Virus record (IMG/VR): IMGVR_UViG_3300027851_000037
Span: 1-51,969 of that record
Strand: one strand, 5' to 3'
Length of the DNA: 51,969 nt
From: a virus
Made by a program: the position numbers and the translations under genes. Shown here in pieces: positions 32,555 through 40,168 of this stretch. How positions within the stretch are numbered: position 1 is the stretch's first letter; each line of letters begins with the position of its first letter. The notes below the pieces were generated by a model, which was given only the letters and a program-made list of their open reading frames with translations, searched no databases and had not been told where the DNA came from.

Positions 32555-33724
32555 ATGGCAGTACACGAAGTTATAACAGATAAGTATGTAGAGCTGATTC
32601 CTTACAACGGATTCACTCCTGCACAGATTGTTGCCAGGGCAACTCAGGTGGGCGGATATCCAAAGTATGACCAGAGCAGCTCTGTTGGCAAGGTGAGGGC
32701 ATCAAGGGGAAGTATGGCTCTGCTTCAGTCTATGATAGGTTACTCTCCGGGAGATGGTGGAAGGCTGATCAGGCAGAGAGCCGGGGGCAACCCTTCCGGT
32801 ACATGGAGCGAAACGGAATCGGCATTTGACAACACAACCGGTGTGCTTAAGGCTAATGAGTTGCCAAGGTGGAATATCTTTTCCGGTTACACGCCGGGAG
32901 AATGGTTCCTAGATAATGGTGCTTTGAACTTCCGCTTTGTCCGCTCCGGGGGCCGAATTACAAACCCTCTTAAAGACTTTGCCATATTTCCGCATCTGTT
33001 TTTTGGGTATAACCACGCTGCCGAGACTCCGCAATTTCAGGTGAACAACTCATACACTGCAGTAGATGGTGCGCTGACAGTCTCATTTATTGTAAATGTA
33101 AGGGAAATGAAGTTCCCGGATGAGGTAACTCATTTGCTCGCTGAAGTGGTGATTGGTGCGAACACTCAGACTGTGCTGATGGAGCTGAACGATATTTGCA
33201 ATGCCGGTAATGTAGCTGCACAGTCGGTTGTCTTTTCGGGAGTGCAAGTAAATGAAATAACTGTTGCCCTGTTTTGCTCTAATTCTGGCGGTACAAAGCT
33301 AGCTACAATGGGTGTGCTTGCATCGGCAGTTGTAGGCTCTGCATTCGCTCAAAAAACAGCGTCAATTACACATACAACAATGTGGAATTACATTGCCCGC
33401 TCAATTGGTGCTCCTGAAGATACCAATGTTCTTGTTACAGGCACAATGACTCTTCCTGCAGGCTCTACAAGTTATCCTGTTTATGCCGGCAATAACCTCT
33501 CAGGAGTCCGCCTGCGCATCAACTCATCACTACTGCAGGGAAGTTACTCTACAGCCTTTTTTGAGCTCTATTTGAGCGGAAACAGCCGAAATATCTATTT
33601 AGGCTCCTATCAGGTAGGTATCGGCATACCAACAGATATTGACCTTGACACAATAGTATTCAGCCCTGCGCTTGCCGGAGGGGAAAACCTTGGATTTATT
33701 ATTCAATCATTAACATATTCATAA
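32555..33724 (+). CDS. Fibre-associated virion protein, 389 aa
   Basis: The protein begins 10 bp after the tail fibre and is beta-rich throughout, with WFLDNGALNFRFVRSGGRI in the middle and NLSGVRLRINSSLLQGSYST near the end. The Gly/Ser/Thr/Asn-rich composition fits a fibre tip, adhesin or neck fibre. No transmembrane segment, signal peptide or enzymatic motif is seen. I do not recognise a family; assignment to the virion is by place and composition. Confidence 0.6.
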   Translation: MAVHEVITDKYVELIPYNGFTPAQIVARATQVGGYPKYDQSSSVGKVRASRGSMALLQSMIGYSPGDGGRLIRQRAGGNPSGTWSETESAFDNTTGVLKANELPRWNIFSGYTPGEWFLDNGALNFRFVRSGGRITNPLKDFAIFPHLFFGYNHAAETPQFQVNNSYTAVDGALTVSFIVNVREMKFPDEVTHLLAEVVIGANTQTVLMELNDICNAGNVAAQSVVFSGVQVNEITVALFCSNSGGTKLATMGVLASAVVGSAFAQKTASITHTTMWNYIARSIGAPEDTNVLVTGTMTLPAGSTSYPVYAGNNLSGVRLRINSSLLQGSYSTAFFELYLSGNSRNIYLGSYQVGIGIPTDIDLDTIVFSPALAGGENLGFIIQSLTYS

Positions 33725-33726
33725 CC

Positions 33727-33882
33727 ATGAAAACATTAATTATCATCATCGTAGTGGCTGCAGTAGGATACGCAGCTTACAAGTGGTTCAGTCGTAAACC
33801 ACAGCCTTCAAAGGGCGGAAACGGAGGCACAGACACTCCTGAAAACGACAACCCGGACTCAGTAAAACCATCAAAAAAATAA
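33727..33882 (+). CDS. Small membrane protein, 51 aa
   Basis: The gene starts 2 bp after the previous stop. It has a single membrane segment (TLIIIIVVAAVGYAAY) followed by a Lys/Arg cluster (KWFSRKP) and a Gly/Asn/Pro-rich polar tail. One membrane span with a charged tail is the shape of small holins, antiholins or spanin partners. The next gene follows after 6 bp. A lysis role is a guess from shape and from the lysis genes 2-3 kb downstream. Confidence 0.65.
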   Translation: MKTLIIIIVVAAVGYAAYKWFSRKPQPSKGGNGGTDTPENDNPDSVKPSKK

Positions 33883-33888
33883 ATCATC

Positions 33889-34221
33889 ATGACAACAGAC
33901 AAACTTATTATTACCGAGGGTATTGAAGCTAAAAATGTAACAATAAACCTCAATCTAACAGAGAAGTCTCTTCATGTAAGAGGCATCCAGAACTTTACAC
34001 TTGCTTCAGGCAAAGTGGTACAACCGGCACAGAATGATGTTGAAATTTCAGCAGCAAGAGTTAAGGATTTAAACATGATGCTCGAAAATGCAACTGCAGA
34101 GAAAAAGGTAGAAATTGAGGAACGTATAGCTGCTGCAGAAGCCTGTATTAACGCTATAGCAGCAGCCGCTCAGGCGTACATGCAAAGCGAGTTCGCACGT
34201 AATAACCCACAGGAGGCATAG
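33889..34221 (+). CDS. Unknown small protein, 110 aa
   Basis: The N-terminal half is beta-like (LIITEGIEAKNVTINLNL, then VRGIQNFTLASGKV). The C-terminal half is helical and Ala/Glu-rich (MMLENATAEKKVEIEERIAA). It is soluble, with no motif I know. The start is fixed by a 6-bp gap from the membrane peptide. It shares the plus-strand late operon and may be a small virion or assembly protein. Confidence 0.55.
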   Translation: MTTDKLIITEGIEAKNVTINLNLTEKSLHVRGIQNFTLASGKVVQPAQNDVEISAARVKDLNMMLENATAEKKVEIEERIAAAEACINAIAAAAQAYMQSEFARNNPQEA

Positions 34222-34223
34222 CC

Positions 34224-34640
34224 ATGATAAGGAATAGTAAATTGTCAAAGTTGGCGGAGCTTGTGGGTAAGCTCCGCACTAAATGCCTCGGCCTGGATGA
34301 CTTTGAAAAGTTTGTGACAGAGCGCAGGGAGATAAACAAAAGGCGTGAGGATATTGCTGAACTTTTTAAGGGGATTATTGAAAATCACCAAATCAAGTTC
34401 GACGAAAACGACCCTAGACTATTTGATGTGGAGGAGACAACTCCTGAGAATCGAAAGGCGTATAATGAAAAGGCCATTGAGCTTGAAAATAGGGAGGTCG
34501 TACTGAAGAAATTCCTTGACAAGAAAAAGCTTCAGGCGCTCAAACACGAAAACGACCTCACAATAGAGGAGTATGAGCTGCTGACAGAGGCGTTTTTTGT
34601 TGAAGCAAAACCGGCCGAAAAAAAGGGCAAGGGAAAGTAA
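34224..34640 (+). CDS. Unknown helical protein, 138 aa
   Basis: It begins 2 bp after the previous stop. The product is highly charged and helical, with LRTKCLGLDDFEKFVTERRE near the start, a central acidic region (ENDPRLFDVEETTPENR) and a Lys-rich tail (EAKPAEKKGKGK). The pattern suits a coiled-coil assembly or chaperone-like protein. No family is recognised. The next gene follows after a 52-bp gap with no hairpin seen. Confidence 0.5.
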   Translation: MIRNSKLSKLAELVGKLRTKCLGLDDFEKFVTERREINKRREDIAELFKGIIENHQIKFDENDPRLFDVEETTPENRKAYNEKAIELENREVVLKKFLDKKKLQALKHENDLTIEEYELLTEAFFVEAKPAEKKGKGK

Positions 34641-34692
34641 ATAAATCATTAACACACAATCACGCTGAACATGCGGTAAAACATTTATAGTC

Positions 34693-35202
34693 ATGGAAAC
34701 TATCCTTGGAATCATATCAAGCCTATTTGCCGGCACAACGATTTTTCAATTCTTATTCTACCGCTCTCAGAAGAAAAAGAGCAACGCTGAAGCTAATAAG
34801 GCTGAAGCAGAGGTAGGGAAGGTAGTGGCCGAAGTGTCACAAGAAGGGGCGAAAGCGGACAGACTTCACCTTGAAAATTTCCAGATGGCCCTGGATATGC
34901 AAAGAGTTGAGCTAGTAAAGGTATACGAGGAGAAGAAGCAGCTTCTAAAGGATAATGAAGAACTAAGGAAGATTGTTGACGACTTTCGGCATATGACAAG
35001 GGAGTTTGAATACAAATTCAAGGGCTATGACAGGAAGATTAGCGGCATGGAGAAGATTATTAAAGAAGAGATTGCTCGCAGGAGCTATGCAGAAGGGCAT
35101 ATCTGTCTCAATCTTCCATGTAAGGATAGGATTCCAGGACTAGGGGAGTTCAATAAAGAGCCAAAGAATGAGCAGGGATGCAGTTCCGGTTCAGGGATGT
35201 AA
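34693..35202 (+). CDS. Membrane-anchored coiled-coil protein, holin/spanin neighbourhood
   Basis: The N terminus has one membrane segment (LGIISSLFAGTTIFQFLFY, about 4-22) followed at once by basic residues (RSQKKKS). A long charged coiled coil then runs to about residue 140, and the protein ends in a Cys-containing tail (EGHICLNLPCKDR). This pattern, N-terminal anchor plus coiled coil plus 'A.GHIC', is one I have seen in Bacteroides phage genes of unknown function near lysis genes. The topology would fit an inner-membrane spanin-like or regulator role, but this is an inference. Confidence 0.6.
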   Translation: METILGIISSLFAGTTIFQFLFYRSQKKKSNAEANKAEAEVGKVVAEVSQEGAKADRLHLENFQMALDMQRVELVKVYEEKKQLLKDNEELRKIVDDFRHMTREFEYKFKGYDRKISGMEKIIKEEIARRSYAEGHICLNLPCKDRIPGLGEFNKEPKNEQGCSSGSGM

Positions 35203-35229
35203 CACCAAATACACTAAATATTAATCAAA

Positions 35230-36075
35230 ATGAAAAAGTATTTCTTTAAAGGGGAGAGTTTAAACATAGTTTTTGCTACCCCAATTGTTGAGGCTCCTGC
35301 TGTTAGGCAGACCATCACCGGCTACGACATTCAGGCGACTATACAGGGATTGATTCCTGTGGTTGAGGCATTGGATGAGTACACTTTCAAACTGCTCCTG
35401 TCTGAGGCTTTGTCACTAAAATTAACAGCAACAGAGGCTCCTATCGTTATCACCATGAGGAAGGATGGTACAACCAAGATAGGAAGGAATATGGACTTGA
35501 ATTGCGTGGACCCTAAGTTTGCACTCCCAGAGGAGCAACTTGATGATCCGGGACAGATGGTTCTCAATATGAGCGCAAGTCCAATCTCTTTCACGCTTGA
35601 CCTGAAACAGGTTCCCCTATCTCCATTTGAGATGTGGCTTGTAAATAACCCTGATGGGACTCAGGCTGAATTTCTTGCCTTCCTGCAGAAACCGGCAACT
35701 GATTTTGTTGCGACATTCACAGAAGCTATGGCAGACAAGGAAGATGTTGCAAATAAAGTTTCAGAGATACCGGCCGAACCAACAGGAGATGAATTCCCTG
35801 ACCTCGCTCTCATGCAAACAGAACTTGGCAAAAAAGAAGATGCCGCGAATAAGGTGTCGGAAATTCCTGCTGAGCCAACCGGTGAAGAGTTTCCTGACTT
35901 AGCCCTTATGCAGTCAGAGCTTGCCAAGAAACCGGATATCGCAACCCCTGTTCCTGCAACAGCGACTTCTGCCGGAGTAGCCGGACAGATTGTTATTGGT
36001 GGGGGATATATCTACCATTGTGTTGCAGCTAACACATGGGAAAGAGCCGCCCTTGTAACAGCAACCTGGGAATAA
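35230..36075 (+). CDS. Fibre or collar-like virion protein with 32-aa repeat
   Basis: The 281-aa product starts with a beta-rich domain (about 1-140). A segment like a fibre neck follows (PFEMWLVNNPDGTQAEFLAFL). Residues 170-233 are two near-identical 32-residue repeats (KEDVANKVSEIPAEPTGDEF and KEDAANKVSEIPAEPTGEEF, then PDLALMQ). The C-terminal end (AGVAGQIVIGGGYIYHCVAANTWERAA) is a form of the 'G.i...g.yiY.Cva.nTWkRa' ending common on phage fibres. It ends 15 bp before a strong terminator. Probably a minor fibre or baseplate-collar protein. Confidence 0.65.
   Translation: MKKYFFKGESLNIVFATPIVEAPAVRQTITGYDIQATIQGLIPVVEALDEYTFKLLLSEALSLKLTATEAPIVITMRKDGTTKIGRNMDLNCVDPKFALPEEQLDDPGQMVLNMSASPISFTLDLKQVPLSPFEMWLVNNPDGTQAEFLAFLQKPATDFVATFTEAMADKEDVANKVSEIPAEPTGDEFPDLALMQTELGKKEDAANKVSEIPAEPTGEEFPDLALMQSELAKKPDIATPVPATATSAGVAGQIVIGGGYIYHCVAANTWERAALVTATWE
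35737..35928 (+). repeat. Two tandem 96-bp repeats inside the collar-like gene
   Basis: The units at 35737-35832 and 35833-35928 encode 32 residues each and differ at only a few amino acids (V/A, D/E, T/S, G/A), while the DNA differs at many third positions. The duplication therefore predates recent history and the protein sequence has been kept. Confidence 0.7.
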
Positions 36076-36090
36076 CCAATTATCAATATG

Positions 36091-36131
36091 AGCTTATCTG
36101 CTTGGGTAATCTGGGCAGATAGGCTTTTTTT
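36091..36131 (+). terminator. Strong terminator between fibre operon and lysis cassette
   Basis: AGCTTATCTGC and GCAGATAGGCT form an 11-bp stem with one G-T pair around a 13-nt loop, followed by seven or more T. It ends the fibre unit; the lysis genes that begin at 36148 would need their own promoter or readthrough. Confidence 0.8.
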
Positions 36132-36147
36132 AAAATTATAAGTTACC

Positions 36148-36567
36148 ATGAGCAAAGTATGTGAGGGAGTTATTACATCACCCTTTGGAAAGAGAGTGAA
36201 TCCAATAACAGGAGAAGAAGGGACAGAACACAACGGAGTTGATATAGGTTGCCCGGTTGGGACACCTGTTTATGCTCCTGCAGAGTGTATTGTTATGCAG
36301 GTTTATGACCACGACAAAGGTGGTAAGACTATCATTTTAAGAGATGTTGCGAATAATGATCGCTTTGGATTCTGTCATTTGGCCAAGTATGAAGTCAGAG
36401 CCGGCACAAGAGTCAAGAAAGGACAGCTCATAGCCCTCTCAGGGAACACAGGGGCAAGTACAGGGCCTCATCTCCACTTTAGCTATGGAACAGGTGGGTA
36501 TTGGAAAGATGGAGTCTGTAAAGGCTTTAAATACGAGAATCCTGTTAAAAAGATAGAATTTGATTAA
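36148..36567 (+). CDS. M23-family peptidoglycan endopeptidase (endolysin)
   Basis: The 139-aa protein is a minimal LytM/M23 metallopeptidase domain. It opens with the conserved ITSPFGKRVNP and has the zinc ligands H28 and D32 in HNGVDIG, then H77 (FCHLAKY), and the catalytic/zinc pair H108 and H110 in GPHLHFS. It would cleave peptide cross-links of host peptidoglycan. It has no signal peptide or cell-wall-binding domain, so delivery would depend on a holin. It leads the cluster of small genes to 37706. Confidence 0.9.
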   Translation: MSKVCEGVITSPFGKRVNPITGEEGTEHNGVDIGCPVGTPVYAPAECIVMQVYDHDKGGKTIILRDVANNDRFGFCHLAKYEVRAGTRVKKGQLIALSGNTGASTGPHLHFSYGTGGYWKDGVCKGFKYENPVKKIEFD

Positions 36568-36578
36568 CTGAGCGAGAA

Positions 36579-36791
36579 ATGGAGGAAGACAATTATAAAG
36601 TCAAGGCCTATTATCGTGAAATACCATGCTATTTCAATCCTCTAAATAATCAGATCTGGGGAAGGAATGACTTTTACGAAATATTGCTACAAATAGCCAT
36701 TTGGATTGACATAAACATTGTCCTTGTTGACGAATTCCCGGTATGGATTGAAAAGGAGGAGAAGGATGATGATGATGGAAAGGATTTATGA
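36579..36791 (+). CDS. Unknown small acidic protein, 70 aa
   Basis: This protein follows the endopeptidase by 11 bp. It has a Tyr/Asn-rich N terminus (YREIPCYFNPLNNQIWGRND), a hydrophobic strand (ILLQIAIWIDINIVLVDEF) and a highly acidic tail. It overlaps the next gene by 26 bp. I recognise no family. The hydrophobic stretch is not clearly a membrane segment because it holds Asp and Asn. Confidence 0.5.
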   Translation: MEEDNYKVKAYYREIPCYFNPLNNQIWGRNDFYEILLQIAIWIDINIVLVDEFPVWIEKEEKDDDDGKDL

Positions 36792-37062
36792 GTTGCATCC
36801 GGTATTTTGTGAGGTAATTCCAAAAGAGAAGGAGGCCGGCAAGTTATATATATCGAAGGAGTTTCGCGTTGCTGTTCACCTTTGCGCTTGTGGGTGTGGT
36901 GGTCAGACGGTGACTCCTCTTAAACCATCTCCGCATGGTGGTTGGAGTCTTACAGACAACCATGGATTAATCACCCTCCGCCCTTCAATCGGCAATTTTG
37001 CGGGAGAGAATCCATATCATGCTCACTATTTCATTACGAACAATAAAATTGAGTGGCTATGA
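36766..37062 (+). CDS. DUF6527-family protein
   Basis: The 98-aa product has the pattern of DUF6527 proteins of phages and mobile elements: ELHPVFCEVIPKEKEAGKLY, HLCACGCGGQTVTPL, SLTDNHGLITLRPSIGNF and HYFITNNKIEWL. The CxCGC motif suggests metal binding; the role is unknown. Four ATG codons in a row (36766-36777) make the start ambiguous; a purine-rich AGGAGGAGAAGG just upstream is an unusually good ribosome binding site for this genome. Its stop overlaps the next start as ATGA. Confidence 0.8.
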   Translation: MMMMERIYELHPVFCEVIPKEKEAGKLYISKEFRVAVHLCACGCGGQTVTPLKPSPHGGWSLTDNHGLITLRPSIGNFAGENPYHAHYFITNNKIEWL

Positions 37063-37532
37063 AAAAGTACATAAACCTAGCAATTTTCATTGCTTTTGGC
37101 ATATTGATAGTCTGGGTAGGCTTGTTGAGATACCAAGTCAAGAAGCTGAGGGAAACGCCTCCGACAGAGGTTATCATCCGGGATACCATTAGGGACACCA
37201 TTAAAATTCCAAAACCGGTTCCTGTCTTGGTCGAGCTTGATAAGCCTTTTATCGTGCCGGTTCGGGAATTAGTATTTGTCGGGAATGGTGACAGTCTTGT
37301 TATACCCAAAACAAAAAAGACCTATCAGGCTAAAAACTACAAGGCCATTGTCTCAGGGTACGAACCTAATCTGGACTATATAGAGACATATCAGGAGACA
37401 ATCAATAATACTATTATCAAGCCCGCCCCTAAGTGGAGTCTTGGAGTAACTGCAGGGTGGGGGGTGTTCTACAACCAAGGAACAATTAAGACAGGTCCCG
37501 GAATCATGGCGGGTGTGAATTACAGATTTTAA
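37059..37532 (+). CDS. Spanin-like membrane protein (DUF6808-like)
   Basis: The start is the ATG overlapping the previous stop (ATGA). The 157-aa product has an N-terminal membrane segment (INLAIFIAFGILIVWVGLL), a periplasmic stalk with repeated Asp/Thr/Ile units (IIRDTIRDTIKIPKPVPV) and a C-terminal beta-rich end, SLGVTAGWGVFYNQG through AGVNYRF, with alternating residues and a terminal Phe as in outer-membrane beta signals. The shape would link inner and outer membranes, as expected of a spanin in a Gram-negative host. Next to an M23 enzyme this is plausible, but no lysis activity is shown. Confidence 0.6.
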   Translation: MKKYINLAIFIAFGILIVWVGLLRYQVKKLRETPPTEVIIRDTIRDTIKIPKPVPVLVELDKPFIVPVRELVFVGNGDSLVIPKTKKTYQAKNYKAIVSGYEPNLDYIETYQETINNTIIKPAPKWSLGVTAGWGVFYNQGTIKTGPGIMAGVNYRF

Positions 37533-37538
37533 CTATAA

Positions 37539-37706
37539 ATGATTATCGACAACACCGGTAAGATTAAATCAATAACCCGGCAAGAATTGTATCGCTTTTG
37601 GCTGCACAATCACTTGTCGGGTTTGATTTCATTCCCTGATTTCTACAATCGTTTTGTTAGGAATGGTGTGGTTAAACCTGATGATGGAAAACAGGGTCCT
37701 CCTTAG
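37539..37706 (+). CDS. Unknown small protein, 55 aa
   Basis: ATG at 37539 lies 6 bp after the previous stop. The soluble product reads IIDNTGKIKSITRQELYRFW, then LSGLISFPDFYNRF, and ends VVKPDDGKQGPP. Similar short 'ELYRFWL..H' proteins are common near lysis genes in Bacteroidetes phages, as far as I recall. The 3' end overlaps the last gene of the opposing early operon by 35 bp, so the two operons meet here without a visible terminator. Confidence 0.6.
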   Translation: MIIDNTGKIKSITRQELYRFWLHNHLSGLISFPDFYNRFVRNGVVKPDDGKQGPP

Positions 37707-38043
37707 TTGGGTTCCTCTTATACTCTCTGTATGCTTTAAGTTGTTGCAATTTCTCCCTGCTGAACGCCTCGGCTTGCTCTCTTTTTAACTGCCGGGCCAA
37801 TTTCTTTGTTCCAAGTCTCTTCCGACACCTCTCACAATCGAATACAAAATATGGATCGTAGCGGTTTTTTGTCAGCTTGATATGTGTCTTGTCAAAGTTC
37901 TTGACAATCTTTTCCTGTTCATACACCTGATATGTCACCACAACCTTGTGGCCAAAGAATTTGCATACATAAGGCTTCATCCAATCGTATAGATAGAAGT
38001 GGCTTTGAATACCCTTAATAAGTTTTTGAAGTTTCTCTTTCAT
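37672..38043 (-). CDS. Unknown Cys-containing protein, 123 aa, last gene of the early operon
   Basis: The start is taken at MKEKLQ (38043), 2 bp after the previous stop; a longer frame to 38094 overlaps that gene and is less likely. The protein has a Trp/Tyr-rich start (HFYLYDWMKPYVCKFFGHKV), a CERCRKR motif that may form half of a zinc site with C30 of the start region, and a basic helical tail. It overlaps the convergent late operon by 35 bp. No family is recognised. Confidence 0.55.
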   Translation of the reverse strand: MKEKLQKLIKGIQSHFYLYDWMKPYVCKFFGHKVVVTYQVYEQEKIVKNFDKTHIKLTKNRYDPYFVFDCERCRKRLGTKKLARQLKREQAEAFSREKLQQLKAYREYKRNPTKEDPVFHHQV

Positions 38044-38045
38044 TG

Positions 38046-38384
38046 TTACAGTTGTTTTTCTCTTAATACTAAAATATGGCCAGTTATCGTGCATCTTCTA
38101 TCAAATCCACTCTCTTGAAGCTTCTCAATTTTGATAAAATTACCGCGGCCAATTGCTCTACCAAGATTCCACTTGACTAGTTCCTCCGCTCTTTTTTCAG
38201 GCGTTTTATAAGGGCCTTTTAGCAAATTCTCAGGGCTGATTTCAATACATTCGCTCAAAGGCACAATCTCGTACTCTGCACCTCTATATGTAATTGGTGT
38301 CGAAGGGTAGATTTCAAGGGCTTCCTTGTACGAAAGAACCCTCTTCACGAAGTTTATTATCTTGATTTTGGTTGATTTTTTCAT
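38046..38384 (-). CDS. Unknown basic protein, 112 aa
   Basis: The product has a Lys-rich start (MKKSTKIKIINFVKR) and central YKTPEKRAEELVKWNLGRAI, which looks like a short helical region, then a beta-rich end (TITGHILVLREKQL). It is soluble with no known motif. Upstream is a 48-bp gap to the next gene in the operon, AT-rich with no hairpin seen. Confidence 0.5.
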   Translation of the reverse strand: MKKSTKIKIINFVKRVLSYKEALEIYPSTPITYRGAEYEIVPLSECIEISPENLLKGPYKTPEKRAEELVKWNLGRAIGRGNFIKIEKLQESGFDRRCTITGHILVLREKQL

Positions 38385-38432
38385 TGTTATTTTACTTTTT
38401 TACTAAAAACGACAATAAGGAGATGTGCTATT

Positions 38433-38897
38433 TTACTTTTGTCTCCTCAGTGAATAATAACAAGACTCACAGAGATACACATCGTCTGTTGTTTTAATTG
38501 CATCCTTGCAGTCAATAATGCAGTCGCAGTTCTCACAAAGATCATAATTACCAACTGATATGAGTCTGTCAATCTCTGCTGCGATCTGATTTGTTATCTT
38601 GGAGTAATCATCACCGGTTCTGTCATGCTCTGCAACATAAAACGCACCTGCAACAATGTATTGTTGAATCGCGGATTTAGACCTTATTTTTCCTTCGAAA
38701 TGCTTCCGCCATCCCTCTGGCCATGTTTGGATATCGACTTCAATTCCTGTTTGCTTTCTTCTCGCTTGGTCAAGGCAAAATTCTGCTGCCTGTAATAGTT
38801 GGCCGCGACCGTAGTCCCTATCGCTATGTATCGGCCATCCATGTTTTTCAATTTGTTCCTGCCTTTCTTTGGCAATTAGTTCAATTCCTGTTTTCAT
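38433..38897 (-). CDS. Phage 'ERQ.QIEK.GW' protein with C-terminal zinc ribbon
   Basis: Residues 1-110 follow a widespread phage pattern: IAKERQEQIEKHGW, a 'RGQLLQAAEFCL' helix, then TWPEGWRKHF and a 'IQQYIVAGAFYVAEHDR' helix, seen in many enterobacterial and Bacteroidetes phages, function unknown. A C-terminal segment carries CENCDCIIDC and CESC, which look like a zinc ribbon. The 3' end of the upstream gene overlaps this start by 4 bp. A role in nucleotide or DNA metabolism has been guessed for relatives but is not established here. Confidence 0.65.
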   Translation of the reverse strand: MKTGIELIAKERQEQIEKHGWPIHSDRDYGRGQLLQAAEFCLDQARRKQTGIEVDIQTWPEGWRKHFEGKIRSKSAIQQYIVAGAFYVAEHDRTGDDYSKITNQIAAEIDRLISVGNYDLCENCDCIIDCKDAIKTTDDVYLCESCYYSLRRQK

Positions 38898-39151
38898 CGC
38901 TTTTTAAATTTGTTTTTATTTTTAAACTCTTTTGACCAAGGTTGAGAATCTGATTTCCTCGCTGTGTCAATTAATGGTATGTCAGGTAAAGCTATTTGCT
39001 TGTACTCCAAAATGTGAGAATTGTTTGAAGATTCCTCAACAGCCTCTACGCCTACTATCATAACATTTGGAATACCCCTTAATGCCGCAAGAGCCCTTGC
39101 CGACTCAACGGCCTCCCTGTCATTATTACATCCAATAACTATAACTTTCAT
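38894..39151 (-). CDS. Small Rossmann-like protein, 85 aa
   Basis: The N-terminal half is a strand-helix-strand (MKVIVIGCNNDREAVESARA and IPNVMIVG), like the opening beta-alpha-beta of a nucleotide-binding fold but too short for a full Rossmann domain and without a clear Gly-rich loop. The C-terminal half is polar and ends in a Lys/Asn-rich tail. ATGA-type overlaps on both sides show translational coupling. No family is recognised. Confidence 0.5.
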   Translation of the reverse strand: MKVIVIGCNNDREAVESARALAALRGIPNVMIVGVEAVEESSNNSHILEYKQIALPDIPLIDTARKSDSQPWSKEFKNKNKFKKR

Positions 39152-39600
39152 ACCTCTGCTTTTATAATTTTAAATGGCTCGTACTCATTTTCAAGTTCAA
39201 TTAGTTGAGTCTCGTATCTTTGCTTTTTCTCAATTAATTTCACCCAAAGGGGGTGCTGCTCAATAGGGAAGATTTCATTCCAATGCGAGGCTGCATTGTG
39301 CATCTTTCTTTCTAGTTCAGTAACCTTTCCCTTAGCAGATCTAATCCGATTTTCAAGGAGTGACCTTTGTTCTTCTGATGGAAGGACATACTTATATGAG
39401 CCGGACTGAATCTCTACGAAGGCTTTTGGATATTCAACCTGTAAAAGAGCTGCTCTATATTTAAAGAACCATTCCCATCTTCCGAAAAACGGAACAGCCA
39501 TGTCGTTTTTGTAGTAAACTGTCTCAGCCAACGCCCTGCATCCTGACTGCGAAAACCGGATTTTTACATATATCCGGAAATTATACATTCCAAGGTCCAT
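39148..39600 (-). CDS. Unknown coiled-coil protein, 150 aa
   Basis: An N-terminal beta-rich region (MYNFRIYVKIRFSQSGCRA, then AVPFFGRWEWFFKYRAALL) precedes a coiled coil from about residue 78 (LLENRIRSAKGKVTELERKM and KKQRYETQLIELENEYEPF). No enzymatic motif is seen. It lies just after the acyl carrier protein gene in the operon (13-bp gap), so a partnership is possible but unsupported. Confidence 0.5.
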   Translation of the reverse strand: MDLGMYNFRIYVKIRFSQSGCRALAETVYYKNDMAVPFFGRWEWFFKYRAALLQVEYPKAFVEIQSGSYKYVLPSEEQRSLLENRIRSAKGKVTELERKMHNAASHWNEIFPIEQHPLWVKLIEKKQRYETQLIELENEYEPFKIIKAEV

Positions 39601-39613
39601 AGCTATCCCTCCT

Positions 39614-39853
39614 TTACAACAATGCCTGAATCATAATAACGATATCACCAACAGTCCGGAGCTTTGCGGCTCTTTCATCGCTTATGACTATGTTAAAAGA
39701 CTTTTCAAGTTTAATAACTGTCTCAACCAAGTCGAGCGAGTCCATTCCCAGATCATCATAAAGAGAATACTCTTCATTGATATCCATCTCACCAATATTG
39801 ACAACCGAAATGATGTCAATTTTTACCTGTTCCAAAATTTGCTCTTTGTTCAT
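39614..39853 (-). CDS. acpP: Acyl carrier protein
   Basis: The 79-aa acidic, four-helix protein has the full ACP pattern: NKEQILEQVKIDIISVV, then YSLYDDLGMDSLDLVETVI with S39 in the DSL motif that receives the 4'-phosphopantetheine arm, and a C-terminal helix (AKLRTVGDIVIMIQALL). Host enzymes would attach the arm. ACPs serve fatty acid, lipid A and other acyl-transfer pathways. No acyltransferase or ketosynthase is recognised nearby. It sits inside the early operon, so it is phage-encoded, not a flanking host gene. Symbol is used for the type, not for proof of orthology. Confidence 0.9.
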   Translation of the reverse strand: MNKEQILEQVKIDIISVVNIGEMDINEEYSLYDDLGMDSLDLVETVIKLEKSFNIVISDERAAKLRTVGDIVIMIQALL

Positions 39854-39877
39854 AATTGTGATTGTTTGTGATTAATA

Positions 39878-40168
39878 CTATAATCCTGATATTCTTTGAT
39901 AGTGTCGAACTAGTAATTCATATTTTATCCTCTCGGCTTCCGATAGAAATCTAGCAGATGCAACATAATTTTCACATCCGGGAGTCATTGGAATTACTGA
40001 GATTTTTTTTGTTTGACAGAATGACCCTTTTGAATAGTTTTCACAAGTAAGACATACCTTCTTTGGAGTAACCTCAACAATGTGATCGGGAGAGTATTTT
40101 ACTTTAGGACCGCTTTCGAATATTTCTTTCAAAGCGCTCACCACATCTTGCATTTTAATCTCAGACAT
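39878..40168 (-). CDS. Unknown Cys-rich protein, 96 aa
   Basis: Helix 1 (KMQDVVSALKEIF) is followed by a Cys cluster VCLTCENYSKGSFCQTKK and a further Cys in PGCENYV, a possible four-Cys zinc site. The last segment (LSEAERIKYELLVRHYQRI) is helical. It overlaps the upstream gene by 8 bp. No family is known to me. Confidence 0.5.
   Translation of the reverse strand: MSEIKMQDVVSALKEIFESGPKVKYSPDHIVEVTPKKVCLTCENYSKGSFCQTKKISVIPMTPGCENYVASARFLSEAERIKYELLVRHYQRISGL

Noticed and set aside
2259-37706. Contractile or long non-contractile tail module
   Set aside because: No sheath, tube, tape measure or tail chaperone frameshift pair is seen, and the P22-like portal and ejection set point to a short tail.
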